This document shows positions 1 through 8,826 of a stretch of 64,000 nucleotides of DNA, piece after piece. The position numbers and the translations under genes were made by a program. Numbering within the stretch: the first letter of the stretch is position 1; the number at the start of each line of letters is the position of its first letter. The stretch is from Opitutus terrae PB90-1. Lineage in GTDB: Bacteria; Verrucomicrobiota; Verrucomicrobiia; Opitutales; Opitutaceae. The notes under the pieces were generated by a model. That model worked only from the letters and a program-made list of their open reading frames with translations, was not told the DNA's origin and made no database searches. Location of the stretch: assembly GCF_000019965.1 (NCBI RefSeq), contig NC_010571.1, forward strand, positions 1,736,001-1,800,000, in the 5' to 3' direction.

Positions 1-1476
1 CACTGGGAACTGCACGCCTGGGTGCTGATCATGTTGGCCGGCTTGTTCGTGCCTTTCTATTACAAGTCGGGTGTCCAAACGATCCCGGAATTCCTCGAGA
101 AGCGGTTCAACGCCCGCGCGCGGACGATTCTCTCCTGCGTCTCGTTGGTCGCCTATGTTTTCACGAAAGTCAGCGTGACGGTGTATGCCGGCGCCATCGT
201 GTTCCAGGCGCTGCTGCCCGAAGTTACGATGAGCCTGTTGGGCGTAACGCTCGACGCATTTTGGATCGGGGCGTTCACCACCGTGATCATCACCGGCGTC
301 TACACTGTTTTCGGCGGCATGCGGGCGATCATGTACACCGCCACTCCGCAGGCGGTGATCATCCTTTTTGGCTCGTTCGTGATCACGGCAATCGGGCTGA
401 ACAAACTCGGCGGCTGGGGCGAACTCGTCTCCATGGCGAAGAGCAACTCCGATCAGTTCGCGCTGTGGCGGCCGTTGTCCGACCCGCAGTTCCCGTGGCT
501 CGGCGTGTTGATTGCCTCGCCGATCATCGGCATCTGGTATTGGTGCACGGACCAATACATCGTGCAGCGCGCGCTTTCGGCCAAGGATCTTGCCACCGCC
601 CGGCGCGGCGCGCTGTTTGGCGGTCTGCTCAAAGTGTGGCCGGTGCTGATCTTCCTCATCCCTGGCATGATCGGCTGGGCGCTGCATCAGAAGGGGATCA
701 TTCATTTGCCGATGAAAATGGTCGGCGGTGTCGAGACGGGCGCGATCAATGGCGATTTGGTGTTCCCGACGCTGGTGAAAGAGCTGCTGCCGGTCGGCAT
801 TCGCGGCCTGATCGTCGCCTGCCTGCTCGCGGCGCTGATGAGCTCGCTCGCCTCGTTGTTCAATTCGAGCGCGTCGCTGTTCACGGTCGACATCTATGAA
901 AAGCTGCGGCCGGGCAAGTCGCCGAAACACCTGCTGATGGTTGGCCGGGTCGCGACCACGGTGGTGGTCTTTCTCGGGATCGTCTGGATTCCGGTCATGG
1001 CGAAAATTTCCGGCGGCGGCTTGTATCAATACCTGCAGAGCGTGCAGGGGTATCTTGCACCGCCGATCACCGCGGTGTTTCTCCTCGGGTTGTTCTGGAA
1101 GCGACTCAACGCGAGCGGTGCCGAATGGGCGTTGGGTGTCGGGTTCGTGCTGGGCATGATCAAGCTCACCCTCCAAGGCTTCTTCGGCGCCGGGAAGATC
1201 GAAAACCCGGCGTGGCTCGCTTGGATCGGCGACTTCAACTTCCTCTACGCCACCGGCGTGTTGCTGGTCATCAGCGCGGTCATCATGATCGTCGCGTCAT
1301 TCCTGACCGCACCGCAGCCGGAAGAGAAAACCCGTGGGCTCACCTACGGTTCGGTTCATCAACTCGCGGGAGAAGAGATCAAGAAGAGCTGGGATGCGGG
1401 CAACAAGTTCATGGCGGGCGCCATTCTGGTGCTGGTGCTGGGGCTCTACCTGTATTTCAGCTTCTGGCTCCGCTGA
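1..1476 (+). CDS. Sodium:solute symporter (SSS family), 5' truncated by window edge
   Basis: A polytopic inner-membrane protein of the SSS (SGLT-like) family, which couples Na+ entry to uptake of a sugar or other small solute. The frame is open to the left edge and the first visible residues already belong to a membrane segment, so the true start and roughly the first 70-90 residues lie outside the window; the GTG at 22 is internal. The visible part contains the family-typical stretch QTIPEFLEKRF and about a dozen hydrophobic segments, and ends in a last helix closing with FWLR. A strong hairpin terminator follows the stop by 22 bases, so this is the last gene of its transcript. The substrate cannot be read from the sequence. 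Confidence 0.88.
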   Translation, partial: HWELHAWVLIMLAGLFVPFYYKSGVQTIPEFLEKRFNARARTILSCVSLVAYVFTKVSVTVYAGAIVFQALLPEVTMSLLGVTLDAFWIGAFTTVIITGVYTVFGGMRAIMYTATPQAVIILFGSFVITAIGLNKLGGWGELVSMAKSNSDQFALWRPLSDPQFPWLGVLIASPIIGIWYWCTDQYIVQRALSAKDLATARRGALFGGLLKVWPVLIFLIPGMIGWALHQKGIIHLPMKMVGGVETGAINGDLVFPTLVKELLPVGIRGLIVACLLAALMSSLASLFNSSASLFTVDIYEKLRPGKSPKHLLMVGRVATTVVVFLGIVWIPVMAKISGGGLYQYLQSVQGYLAPPITAVFLLGLFWKRLNASGAEWALGVGFVLGMIKLTLQGFFGAGKIENPAWLAWIGDFNFLYATGVLLVISAVIMIVASFLTAPQPEEKTRGLTYGSVHQLAGEEIKKSWDAGNKFMAGAILVLVLGLYLYFSFWLR

Positions 1477-1498
1477 TCTGAGAAGAAGGTCTTTTCGC

Positions 1499-1530
1499 CG
1501 GCCGCAGCCTCCGGGCTGCGGCCGTTTTTG
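1499..1530 (+). terminator. Rho-independent terminator after the SSS symporter
   Basis: Perfect 11-bp stem (CGGCCGCAGCC at 1499-1509 against GGCTGCGGCCG at 1514-1524), 4-base loop, then five T. A textbook intrinsic terminator on the plus strand, 22 bases after the symporter stop. Confidence 0.9.
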
Positions 1531-1821
1531 TCTTTGGCGTTCGCACTGATGGCGACGAGGCCCAGCCATGGAGCTGGCGCACGACGGCCGCGGTGCGCGC
1601 CAGCATTACGGTGAAGTGGGTTTCGACTGGCGAACGCCGAGGGGGTGTTTCACTTGCTCAGGTGCCATGAACGCCCCCGCATGCGCGACCTGAAGCCCCT
1701 CGGGTTTTAAGTTGGTCCCCTCGCTTGTGAATTCTCACCCCACGACACTTTGCGACGTCTCGCCGCGACGGCCAACCGCCCGGACGCTGCCGCGCTGAGC
1801 GTGCGCCAAGCGTTTCCCGCC
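1531..1821. other. Intergenic region with no recognised feature
   Basis: About 290 bases between the symporter terminator and the ATG chosen for the sigma factor. The sigma frame stays open back to a TTG at 1750, but that extension looks non-coding. It presumably carries the promoter of the sigma-kinase pair; I see no convincing promoter boxes. Confidence 0.4.
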
Positions 1822-2391
1822 ATGCCCGCCCTTTCCGAACTCACCCTGGCGCTCCAATCCCTCGACCAGCCGGAGGGTCATGCCGCCGAGGAGGTGCTGC
1901 CGCTGGTCTACGACGATTTGCGCCGGCAGGCCGGCGCGCAGATGGCGCGCGAGTCGGCGGGACAGACGCTGCAGGCGACCGCGCTCGTGCACGAGGCCTG
2001 GCTGCGGATCGTGGGCAACGGCCATCATCAGCGCTGGCAGAACCGCGGGCACTTTTTTGGCGCCGCCGCCGAGGCGATGCGCCGGATCCTGATCGAGAAC
2101 GCCCGCCGCAAGGCCCGGTTGAAGCGCGGCGGCAATCCGCTGCGGCTCGACATCGACGAGGTCGAACTCGCCGACACGACGCCCGAGGAAAAGGTGCTGT
2201 TGATCAACGAAGCCGTGGAAAAGCTCGAGGCGCAGGATCCCGAGCGCGCGCGCGTGGTGGTGTTGAAGTTTTTCGGCGGGTTCACCAACCACGAGGTCGC
2301 CGCCAGCCTCGGCGTGACGGAGCGCACGATCGAGCGGCACTGGGCGTTCGCCAAGGCGTGGTTGTTTGACGCAATCCGGGCGGCGCAGTAG
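1822..2391 (+). CDS. ECF-like RNA polymerase sigma factor (Sigma70_ECF, kinase-associated type)
   Basis: A 189-residue sigma factor of the ECF-like family common in Verrucomicrobia, Planctomycetes and Acidobacteria. Region 2 starts with the LPLVYDDLRRQA type sequence near residue 25 and continues through WLRIVG and FFGAAAEAMRRIL; region 4 holds the helix-turn-helix around ASLGVTERTIERHW, with the C-terminal WAFAKAWL typical of this family. The ATG at 1822 gives MPALSELTLALQ, a normal family start; the longer TTG start at 1750 adds an unlikely Arg/Ala-rich stretch. The kinase gene starts at or overlaps its end, so the two are co-transcribed, and the kinase is the probable regulatory partner. 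The promoters it recognises are unknown. Confidence 0.88.
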   Translation: MPALSELTLALQSLDQPEGHAAEEVLPLVYDDLRRQAGAQMARESAGQTLQATALVHEAWLRIVGNGHHQRWQNRGHFFGAAAEAMRRILIENARRKARLKRGGNPLRLDIDEVELADTTPEEKVLLINEAVEKLEAQDPERARVVVLKFFGGFTNHEVAASLGVTERTIERHWAFAKAWLFDAIRAAQ

Positions 2392-2401
2392 TCGATCGAC
2401 C

Positions 2402-4660
2402 GTGCAGGCGAATCCGCGAGTCACGGTCGGCCCCGGCAACGCGGCCAAGACGGTCACGCAGCGGGAGGAGGAGCTGTTCGATGCGGCGCGCGCGTTGCCC
2501 GAACGGCAGCGCAGCGCGTATCTGGACCAGGCTTGCGGCAGCGACGCGGCGTTGAGGCGGCGCCTGGACGAGCTGCTCACGAGCGTGCAGCAGGCGGACG
2601 CGTTTTTCGCCGAGGGCACGTCGCTGGTGACGGCGACACGGCTGTCGCAGACGCCGCTGCGGAACACCGGCGATCGGCCGGCGGACTCGCTCGGCGAGGA
2701 ACCGATCGGCACGCGCATCGGGCGCTACAAGCTCCTGGAAAAAATCGGCGAGGGCGGCTGCGGGGTGGTCTACATGGCCGAGCAGGAGGAGCCGGTGCAT
2801 CGGCGCGTGGCGCTGAAGATCATCAAGCTCGGGATGGAAACGAAGAGCGTGATCGCGCGGTTCGAGGCCGAGCGGCAGGCGCTGGCGATGATGGATCATC
2901 CGAACATCGCGCGCGTGTTCGACGCGGGCGCGACGGACCGCGGCCCGCCGTATTTCATCATGGAGCTGGTGCGCGGCGTGCAGATCACGAAATACTGCGA
3001 CCAGCACCGGCTCGACACGCGCGCACGGCTGGACCTGTTCATCCAGATCTGCCACGCGATCCAGCACGCGCACCAGAAGGGCATCATCCATGGCGACGTA
3101 AAGCCGTCGAATATCATGGTCGCGCTGCACGACGGCCGGCCGATGCCGAAGGTGATTGACTTCGGGATCGCGAAGGCGACCGAGGCGCGGCTGACCGAGA
3201 AATTTCTCCTGAGTGCCTATGCGCAGCTGGTCGGCACTCCGGCCTACATGAGCCCGGAGCAGGCCGAGCTCGGCGGCGTGGACATCGACACGCGCAGCGA
3301 CATCTACAGCCTCGGCGTGCTGCTCTACGAATTGCTGACCGGCCGCACGCCGTTCGATGCGAAGGAGCTGCTCGCCTCCGGGCTCGACGAGATGCGGAAA
3401 ACGCTGCGCGAACGCGAGCCGGCGCGTCCTTCGGCTAAGCTCGCGGGGCTGGCGCCCGAGGACGCGCGGGCGGTCGCGCAGGCTCGCGCAACGGATCCGG
3501 GGCGGCTCGCGGCGGTGCTGCGGGGGGATCTCGATTGGATCGTGATGAAGGCGCTGGAGAAGGATCGCAGCCGTCGTTACGAAACGGCGAACGGACTGGC
3601 GATGGACGTCGAGCGGCACCTCGATAATGAACCCGTCGTGGCCCGGCCGCCGAGCTGGTCGTATCGTTCGCTGAAGCTGATGCGGCGCAACCGCGGGGTG
3701 TTCGTCGGCGTGGGCGCGGTGGGCTTGGCGCTGATTCTGGGGCTCGGCACCTCGACATGGCTGTTCCTGAAGGAGCGAGAAGCGCGGCAGCGCGCCGTCG
3801 CGGCGGAGCAGCAGCAAATGCGGCTGCGGCACGAGGCCGAAGTGCGCGAAAAAATCACGCAGGCTGCGCTGCTCGTGACGCAGGACAAGCTGCAGCAGGC
3901 CGACGCACTGCTGTCCGACTTGCGGCTCACGGAAGCGACGATCGAAGGGGCCGCGGTGCTCCGATCCCTCGGTGAATGGCACGCGCTGCAGAACCGGTGG
4001 GGACACGCGGCGGAGCGCTTTCTCCGCGTGCTGCAAATCAACCAGCTCGATGGTCCCGATGTCTCGAGCATGGATTATTTGGAATGCGGGCCGGCGCTGC
4101 TCGAAGCGAACGATTTGGTCAGCTACGAGCGTTTCAGGACCGAGGCGATCGCGCGATTTGCGACGACGCGGACGGTTTTCTCCGATCGGGTCGTCAAGAT
4201 CAGCCTGCTGAAACCGGCCAACGCTGCGCTGCTCGAGTCGTTGCAGCCGTTGGTGGCGGGCATGGAGCAATCGTTTGCGGCGGCGCAGGCCGCGGGGGAT
4301 TCGTTCACGGCCGCGTGGCGGGCGATGGCGGTGAGCCTGCTCGAATACCGGCGCGGCGACTATGCGGCGGCGGCGCGTTGGAGCGAGCAGTGCCTGGGCT
4401 ACCTGGAAGAGAATCCACCGCGGACCGCCACGGCGCAGCTGATTCTGGCGATGGCCTACTACCAGCTCGGCCGCTCCGGGGAGGCCGCGGCGCAGCTCGC
4501 GGCGGCGGAGGAGTCGATCGAGAGCCGCTTCAAGGGCCCGATGAGCCGCGGCAGTCCGATCAAGGGATTCTGGTTCGATTGGATGTTTGCGCGGATTCTG
4601 GAGCGCGAGGCGAAGGGCTTGATCCACGGCAGCTCATCGGGCGAAGCAACCCAGAGCTGA
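2402..4660 (+). CDS. Membrane-bound Ser/Thr protein kinase (PknB/Stk type) with non-RD catalytic loop
   Basis: A one-pass membrane Ser/Thr kinase of about 752 residues. The kinase domain (residues ~105-390) shows the glycine loop IGEGGCGVV, the VALK lysine, DFG, and GTPAYMSPEQ. The catalytic loop reads HGDVKPSN (codons around 3089-3097) where the family usually has HRD, so this is a non-RD kinase. A single membrane helix lies near residue 450, followed by a C-terminal region of about 300 residues with helical, partly TPR-like repeats, probably periplasmic. The GTG at 2402 was chosen because it lies just after the sigma-factor stop; a TTG at 2366, overlapping the sigma gene, is the alternative. 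The last codons, CAG AGC TGA, lie inside an intergenic repeat. It likely controls the upstream sigma factor. Confidence 0.88.
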   Translation: MQANPRVTVGPGNAAKTVTQREEELFDAARALPERQRSAYLDQACGSDAALRRRLDELLTSVQQADAFFAEGTSLVTATRLSQTPLRNTGDRPADSLGEEPIGTRIGRYKLLEKIGEGGCGVVYMAEQEEPVHRRVALKIIKLGMETKSVIARFEAERQALAMMDHPNIARVFDAGATDRGPPYFIMELVRGVQITKYCDQHRLDTRARLDLFIQICHAIQHAHQKGIIHGDVKPSNIMVALHDGRPMPKVIDFGIAKATEARLTEKFLLSAYAQLVGTPAYMSPEQAELGGVDIDTRSDIYSLGVLLYELLTGRTPFDAKELLASGLDEMRKTLREREPARPSAKLAGLAPEDARAVAQARATDPGRLAAVLRGDLDWIVMKALEKDRSRRYETANGLAMDVERHLDNEPVVARPPSWSYRSLKLMRRNRGVFVGVGAVGLALILGLGTSTWLFLKEREARQRAVAAEQQQMRLRHEAEVREKITQAALLVTQDKLQQADALLSDLRLTEATIEGAAVLRSLGEWHALQNRWGHAAERFLRVLQINQLDGPDVSSMDYLECGPALLEANDLVSYERFRTEAIARFATTRTVFSDRVVKISLLKPANAALLESLQPLVAGMEQSFAAAQAAGDSFTAAWRAMAVSLLEYRRGDYAAAARWSEQCLGYLEENPPRTATAQLILAMAYYQLGRSGEAAAQLAAAEESIESRFKGPMSRGSPIKGFWFDWMFARILEREAKGLIHGSSSGEATQS

Positions 4661-4760
4661 GAATCCAGAGCTGAGAGCAGGAGGCCAGGGGTGCGCGCCG
4701 CATCCGTTGCGATTCCTACCGGAGTGCGAGCTCTGGACTCTGGGCTCCAGACTCTCGACT
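4651..4760. repeat. AGAGCTGAGAGTC-type repeat, inverted pair after the kinase gene
   Basis: Two blocks: 4651-4682 with units like CCAGAGCTGAGAATCC, and 4728-4760 with the reverse-complement type (GAGCTCTGGACTCTGGGCTC). They could fold into a long imperfect hairpin. The kinase stop TGA (4658-4660) is part of the first block. The same family occurs at 7638, 17208, 17339, 22563, 22760 and 50118. Confidence 0.8.
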
Positions 4761-5149
4761 GCATAGACCTGTTGTCGGGTTTTGCCGGGCGGTGGCGCAT
4801 GTAGGCGTGGGAAGCACTCACGCCATTCCGGCCTCTGACGCCCCAGCTTCCCTCAAGATCTTTTCCACGTCGGCTCAGCCGACCGTCGGCCGTTCCGCGC
4901 TGGTCGCGGGGCGCCGACGGCGCGGAAGCCGGCAATTCCCCACCCGATATTCCAATTCTGCAGCGAGATGTGCCGGCGGACGGCGGTTTCAACGCCGTTT
5001 GCCGCGAATGCGCCACCCCTTTGGTCGTCTGTTCTAGGTAGGGTGAACCGGGAGGCGGGCCTCGAGCTCGCCTCCCGGGACGCTCTCAACCACAACGAAC
5101 ACACCTGCGCCGCGCCTCCGCTCTCCGATCCCTCTTCAGCCTCGCGCCC
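4761..5149. other. Intergenic region before the arabinanase gene
   Basis: About 390 bases with no credible gene. It contains a GC-rich perfect 10-bp dyad at 5048-5078 (CCGGGAGGCG / CGCCTCCCGG, 11-base loop) about 70 bases before the abnA start, and several shorter self-complementary GC stretches at 4869-4925. The promoter of the arabinan cluster should lie here, but I cannot place it. Confidence 0.5.
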
Positions 5150-6175
5150 ATGCATCTCATCCCCACCTCTGTTCGCCACCTCCTTTGGCTGGTTGTGGCG
5201 GCGCTCGCCGCCAGCGCTTCGGCCCGACAGGTCAGCATTCACGATCCCGTGATGGCCAAGGAAGGCGACACGTTCTACCTGTTCAGCACCGGCCCGGGCA
5301 TCACGCTCTACAGCAGCAAGGACATGAAAACGTGGGAGCTGCGCGGCCGGGTTTTCCCGGGCGATCCGACGTGGGCGAAGTCCGTGGCGCCGAGCTTCAA
5401 CGGTCACATCTGGGCGCCGGACATCGTCCAGCATGACGGCAAGTTCTACCTTTACTATTCGGTGTCGGCGTTTGGCCGCAACACGTCGGCAATCGGCGTG
5501 ACGATCAACCGGACGCTGAACCCCGATTCGCCGGACTACCAGTGGGAGGATCAGGGGATCGTGCTGCGTTCGGTACCGAACCGCGATCTCTGGAACGCGA
5601 TTGATCCGGCGGTGATCGCCGACGAACAGGGCACGCCGTGGATGAGCTTCGGGTCGTTCTGGGGCGGGCTGAAACTGGTGAAGCTGGCTCCGGACTGGAA
5701 GTCGGTCGCGGAGCCGCAGGAGTGGTATTCGCTCGCGAAGCGCGAGCGTTCCGTGCTGATCAGCGACACCGAGGCGGGCCCGGCGGAGATCGAGGCGCCG
5801 TTCATCTTCCGCAAGAATGGCTATTACTACCTCTTCATGTCGTGGGACAAATGCTGCCGCGGCAAGGACAGCACTTACAAGCTGCTCGTCGGTCGTTCCA
5901 AGACGCTGACCGGTCCGTACGTCGATCGTACGGGCAAGCCGCTGGCGCAGGGCGGCGGCACGCTGGTGCTCGCGGGCAATGCGGACTGGGCGGGGCTCGG
6001 GCACAACAGCGTCTACACGTTCGACGGAAAGGACTACCTCGTCTTTCACGCCTATGAGAACGCGGATAACGGGCTGCAGAAGCTCAAGATCGCCGAGCTG
6101 ACGTGGGACTCTGCGGACTGGCCGGTGGTCGACGAGCGTGTGCTGCGCGATTACGTGAGCGAACTGGTGCGGTGA
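5150..6175 (+). CDS. abnA: Secreted endo-1,5-alpha-L-arabinanase (GH43)
   Basis: A 341-residue enzyme that cuts the alpha-1,5-arabinan backbone. Residues 1-26 form a signal peptide ending ASASA, so it acts in the periplasm or outside the cell. The GH43 five-blade propeller shows the catalytic base Asp32 (HDPV), the pKa-modulating Asp152 (IDPAVI) and the catalytic acid Glu215 (EIEAPF); the conserved histidine motif GLGHNSVY lies near residue 285. Length and motifs fit small bacterial AbnA enzymes. It is followed after 22 bases by a GPH-type symporter, so the two probably form one transcript. Starch-like or xylan substrates are less likely because the active-site motifs match the arabinanase group. 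Confidence 0.9.
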   Translation: MHLIPTSVRHLLWLVVAALAASASARQVSIHDPVMAKEGDTFYLFSTGPGITLYSSKDMKTWELRGRVFPGDPTWAKSVAPSFNGHIWAPDIVQHDGKFYLYYSVSAFGRNTSAIGVTINRTLNPDSPDYQWEDQGIVLRSVPNRDLWNAIDPAVIADEQGTPWMSFGSFWGGLKLVKLAPDWKSVAEPQEWYSLAKRERSVLISDTEAGPAEIEAPFIFRKNGYYYLFMSWDKCCRGKDSTYKLLVGRSKTLTGPYVDRTGKPLAQGGGTLVLAGNADWAGLGHNSVYTFDGKDYLVFHAYENADNGLQKLKIAELTWDSADWPVVDERVLRDYVSELVR

Positions 6176-6197
6176 CACGACAACTCCTCCTCTTTTC

Positions 6198-7583
6198 GTG
6201 AACAAAGCTGCTTCCTCAAAGCTCCCGGTCCTGGAAAAGATCGGCTTCGGTGCCGGCGATGCGGCGGTCAACGTCGTCTGGTCCGCCCTCGCGATCATCA
6301 TCACGTTCTTCTACACGGACGTGTATCGGCTGAACGTCGCGCACCTTGCGATGCTCGGACTGATCCCGCGCTTGATCGACGCCTTCGCGGACATCGCGAT
6401 GGGCATCTACACTGACACGCGGACCACGCGCTGGGGCCGCTATCGGCCCTACCTGCTGATCTTCGCGGTGCCATTCGGATTGTCGGTCATGCTGGTGTTC
6501 ACGACGCCGGACCTGCCTTACGCGGGGAAGCTCATCTGGGCCTACGCGACCTACATCACGATGATGCTGGTGTTCACGGTGGTCGTGATTCCGTACATCT
6601 CGCTGCCGGGCGTGCTGACGGCGGATCCGCAGGAGCGACTCTCGGCGAACGGCTACCGGTTGTTCTTCGCAAAAGGCGCGTCGCTGCTCGTGAACACGTT
6701 CGTGCCGATCTTTGCCGCGCGTTGGGGGCAGGAGCATCTCGCCAAGGGCTACCAGATTTCGATGGCGCTGATGGCGGTGATGGCGACGCTGCTGTTCATC
6801 TTCTGCTTCTTCACCACGAAGGAGCGCGTGCAGTTCCAGAACGATCGCAAGCCGATCGGCGAGCAGGTCGGGCTGCTCTTCCGCAATGACCAGTGGCAGA
6901 TCCTGTTTTGGGTCTGCCTCGTCGGCACGGTCGGCTATGTGATCCGCGGTTCCGCCGCGCTCTACTACGCGAAGTATTACCTCGGCGGCGACGCGAAGCT
7001 GCAGGCGGCGTTCGTCACCACCGGCATCGTGGGCAACATTCTCTCGATGGTGGCGTCGACGTGGATCACCAAAAAATTCTGCAAGATCCAACTCTTCCGC
7101 TGGTCGCAGCTGATCACGTTCGCGCTGAGCGTGGGCATGTTCTTCGCGGTGGAGCCGGCGAGCGGAATCGCGTTGGCCTTCGTGCTCTACTTCCTGATCA
7201 ACTTCATCGTCGACCTGCAGGGCCCCGTGTTCTGGTCGATCATCTCGGAGGCGGTGGACTACGGCCAGCTCAAGAGCGGCAAGCGCGTCGCCGGCATGGC
7301 GTTCGGCGGCGTGTCGTTTGCCCAGAAGATGGGCATGAGCCTCGCGGCTGGCATGGTCGGCTGGCTGCTGACCTACTTCCAGTACCAGCCCGACGTCGTC
7401 CAGAGCGCATTCACGCTCACGGGTCTGGCGCTGTTGCTCACCGTGATTCCGGGCGTGTTCCACCTCGGCATGGGCCTGCTGATGTATCGCTACAAAATCA
7501 CCGACGCCTACTACAACCGGATCAAGGAAGACCTCGCCGCGCAGGGAAAGATCGTCATTGCCGGCGAGGCGAAGCCGGCGTGA
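6198..7583 (+). CDS. GPH-family sugar:cation symporter (MFS_2), probably for arabino-oligosaccharides
   Basis: A 461-residue inner-membrane protein of the glycoside-pentoside-hexuronide:cation symporter family, with about twelve hydrophobic segments. The loop between helices 2 and 3 carries GIYTDTRTTRWGRYRPY, the family signature with its conserved Asp and Arg residues. It starts with GTG at 6198, 22 bases after the arabinanase stop, and is followed by a cytoplasmic GH43 enzyme. Family knowledge and position suggest that it imports arabinose oligomers made by the arabinanase, using H+ or Na+. The exact substrate is inference. Confidence 0.9.
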   Translation: MNKAASSKLPVLEKIGFGAGDAAVNVVWSALAIIITFFYTDVYRLNVAHLAMLGLIPRLIDAFADIAMGIYTDTRTTRWGRYRPYLLIFAVPFGLSVMLVFTTPDLPYAGKLIWAYATYITMMLVFTVVVIPYISLPGVLTADPQERLSANGYRLFFAKGASLLVNTFVPIFAARWGQEHLAKGYQISMALMAVMATLLFIFCFFTTKERVQFQNDRKPIGEQVGLLFRNDQWQILFWVCLVGTVGYVIRGSAALYYAKYYLGGDAKLQAAFVTTGIVGNILSMVASTWITKKFCKIQLFRWSQLITFALSVGMFFAVEPASGIALAFVLYFLINFIVDLQGPVFWSIISEAVDYGQLKSGKRVAGMAFGGVSFAQKMGMSLAAGMVGWLLTYFQYQPDVVQSAFTLTGLALLLTVIPGVFHLGMGLLMYRYKITDAYYNRIKEDLAAQGKIVIAGEAKPA

Positions 7584-7591
7584 ACGACCGC

Positions 7592-7612
7592 AGCCCGCCG
7601 AGGCGGCGGGCT
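7592..7612 (+). terminator. Hairpin after the GPH symporter (weak or non-terminating)
   Basis: Perfect 9-bp stem AGCCCGCCG / CGGCGGGCT with a 3-base loop, 9 bases after the symporter stop. No T run follows, so it may attenuate transcription or protect the 3' end of the message rather than terminate. Confidence 0.4.
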
Positions 7613-7637
7613 CCGCCTGTAATGTGCCGGGTGTCAC

Positions 7638-7669
7638 GCTCTCAGCTCTAGACTCTCAGCTCTCAGCTC
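7638..7669. repeat. AGAGCTGAGAGTC-type repeat before the GH43 gene
   Basis: Pyrimidine-rich block of units such as CTCTCAGCTCTAGACTC ending 13 bases before the next ATG; the same family as at 4651 and 17208, in the orientation seen upstream of genes. Confidence 0.75.
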
Positions 7670-7682
7670 AATTGTTTCTCTC

Positions 7683-8630
7683 ATGCAGCCGCTCAAACCT
7701 CTCATTCTCCAACGTGCGGATCCGTGTATCCGCAAGCACAGCGACGGCTACTACTACTTCACCGCGTCGGTGCCGGCTTACGATCGGATTGAGCTTCGTC
7801 GCGCGAAGACGCTCGCCGGACTCGCCACGGCGCCGACCGTGGATGTCTGGCGCAAGCCGGACATCGGGGCGTACAGCGAGCTGATCTGGGCGCCGGAAAT
7901 TCACTTCATCGACGGCGCGTGGTATGTCTATTTCGCCGCGGCGCCGTCGCGCGAGATCAAGGACAACCTCTTCCAGCACCGGATGTGGGTGATCTCCACG
8001 ACCGCCGCGAATCCGCTCGAGGGCGAGTGGAAGTTTTTGGGGCAGATGGACAGCGGCATGGACACGTTCTGCCTCGACGCGACGACGTTCACGCACCGCG
8101 GCGTGAACTACTACGTCTGGGCGCAGAAGGATCGCGAGATCGCCGGCAACTCCAACCTCTACATCGCGCGGCTGGCGTCGCCGACAAAGCTGGCGACGAA
8201 GCCGGTGCGGCTCTCGATTCCCGAACTCGATTGGGAGACGCGCGGATTCTCGGTGAACGAAGGCCCCGCGGTGTTGATCAGCCACGGGAAGGTGTTCCTG
8301 AGCTATTCCGCGAGTGCGACCGACGAGAATTACTGCCTCGGCCTGCTGCACGCCGACGAGAACGCCGACCTGCTCGATCCGCACAGCTGGACGAAGTCGA
8401 AGGAGCCGGTGTTCAAAACCTGCTTCGAACTCAATGTGTTTGGTCCGGGGCACAACAACTTCACGAAAGCGGAGGACGATCGGACCGACCTTCTGGTCTA
8501 CCATGCGCGAACCTACCGCGAGATCGTGGGAGACCCGCTGTGGAATCCGGACCGGCATACCTTCGTGAAGCCGATCAAGTGGAGTGCGGACGGCATGCCG
8601 GTCTTCGGCCGGCCGTCGTGCGTGGAGTGA
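7683..8630 (+). CDS. GH43 alpha-L-arabinofuranosidase-like enzyme, cytoplasmic
   Basis: A 315-residue GH43 enzyme with no signal peptide, so it should act in the cytoplasm on imported arabino-oligosaccharides. The propeller triad is visible: Asp13 (RADPC), Asp132 (LDATTF) and Glu193 (NEGPAV). The sequence near the N-terminus (KHSDGYYYFTASVP) matches exo-acting GH43 arabinofuranosidases. It follows the GPH symporter by 99 bases with a repeat between. Together with the two secreted GH43 proteins it completes an external-cut, import, internal-cut route. Beta-xylosidase activity cannot be excluded. Confidence 0.85.
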   Translation: MQPLKPLILQRADPCIRKHSDGYYYFTASVPAYDRIELRRAKTLAGLATAPTVDVWRKPDIGAYSELIWAPEIHFIDGAWYVYFAAAPSREIKDNLFQHRMWVISTTAANPLEGEWKFLGQMDSGMDTFCLDATTFTHRGVNYYVWAQKDREIAGNSNLYIARLASPTKLATKPVRLSIPELDWETRGFSVNEGPAVLISHGKVFLSYSASATDENYCLGLLHADENADLLDPHSWTKSKEPVFKTCFELNVFGPGHNNFTKAEDDRTDLLVYHARTYREIVGDPLWNPDRHTFVKPIKWSADGMPVFGRPSCVE

Positions 8631-8725
8631 AGGAGGGAGGGAGGGGACGATGCGACGGACTCAACAGCGATTGTCAGTGAACCTTGAGGGTGGCCCGCTC
8701 CGGGAGCAGCGGGACCAGCGTGTTG

Positions 8726-8806
8726 TTGTAGGGCGGGGTTTCCCGACCCCGCCGCGAGCGAGCATGAGCGCTGGAAACGGCGGGGTCGGGAGACCCCGCC
8801 CTACAA
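8726..8806. repeat. Palindromic element (TTGTAGGGCGGGG...), 29-bp inverted arms
   Basis: Arms 8726-8754 and 8778-8806 are inverted copies with one mismatch, separated by 23 bases. The ends read TTGTAGGG / CCCTACAA. It belongs with other TGTAG...CTACA-ended palindromes in this window (20271, 20413, 36003, 54207) and lies directly before the large GH43 gene. Confidence 0.92.
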
Positions 8807-8826
8807 GGTGGGCTGGGGTGTGTACG

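Noticed and set aside
2282-4627. Very long open frame antisense to the kinase gene (781 codons), and similar long antisense frames elsewhere
   Set aside because: High GC content keeps opposite frames open; the products are Arg/His/Ala-rich without domain motifs, while the sense frames have clear families.
4651-4760. Repeat blocks considered as a CRISPR array
   Set aside because: Units are variable, adjacent and self-similar, with no constant repeat and unique spacers, and no cas genes occur in the window.
8674-8730. Minus-strand reading NTLVPLLPERATLKVH ending in a stop, looking like a gene remnant
   Set aside because: Too short and directly next to a repeat; no matching coding sequence continues beyond the palindrome.
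8584-8826. N-terminal extension of the large GH43 frame back to 8584
   Set aside because: It overlaps the previous gene and runs through a palindromic repeat; the signal peptide begins at the ATG at 8827.
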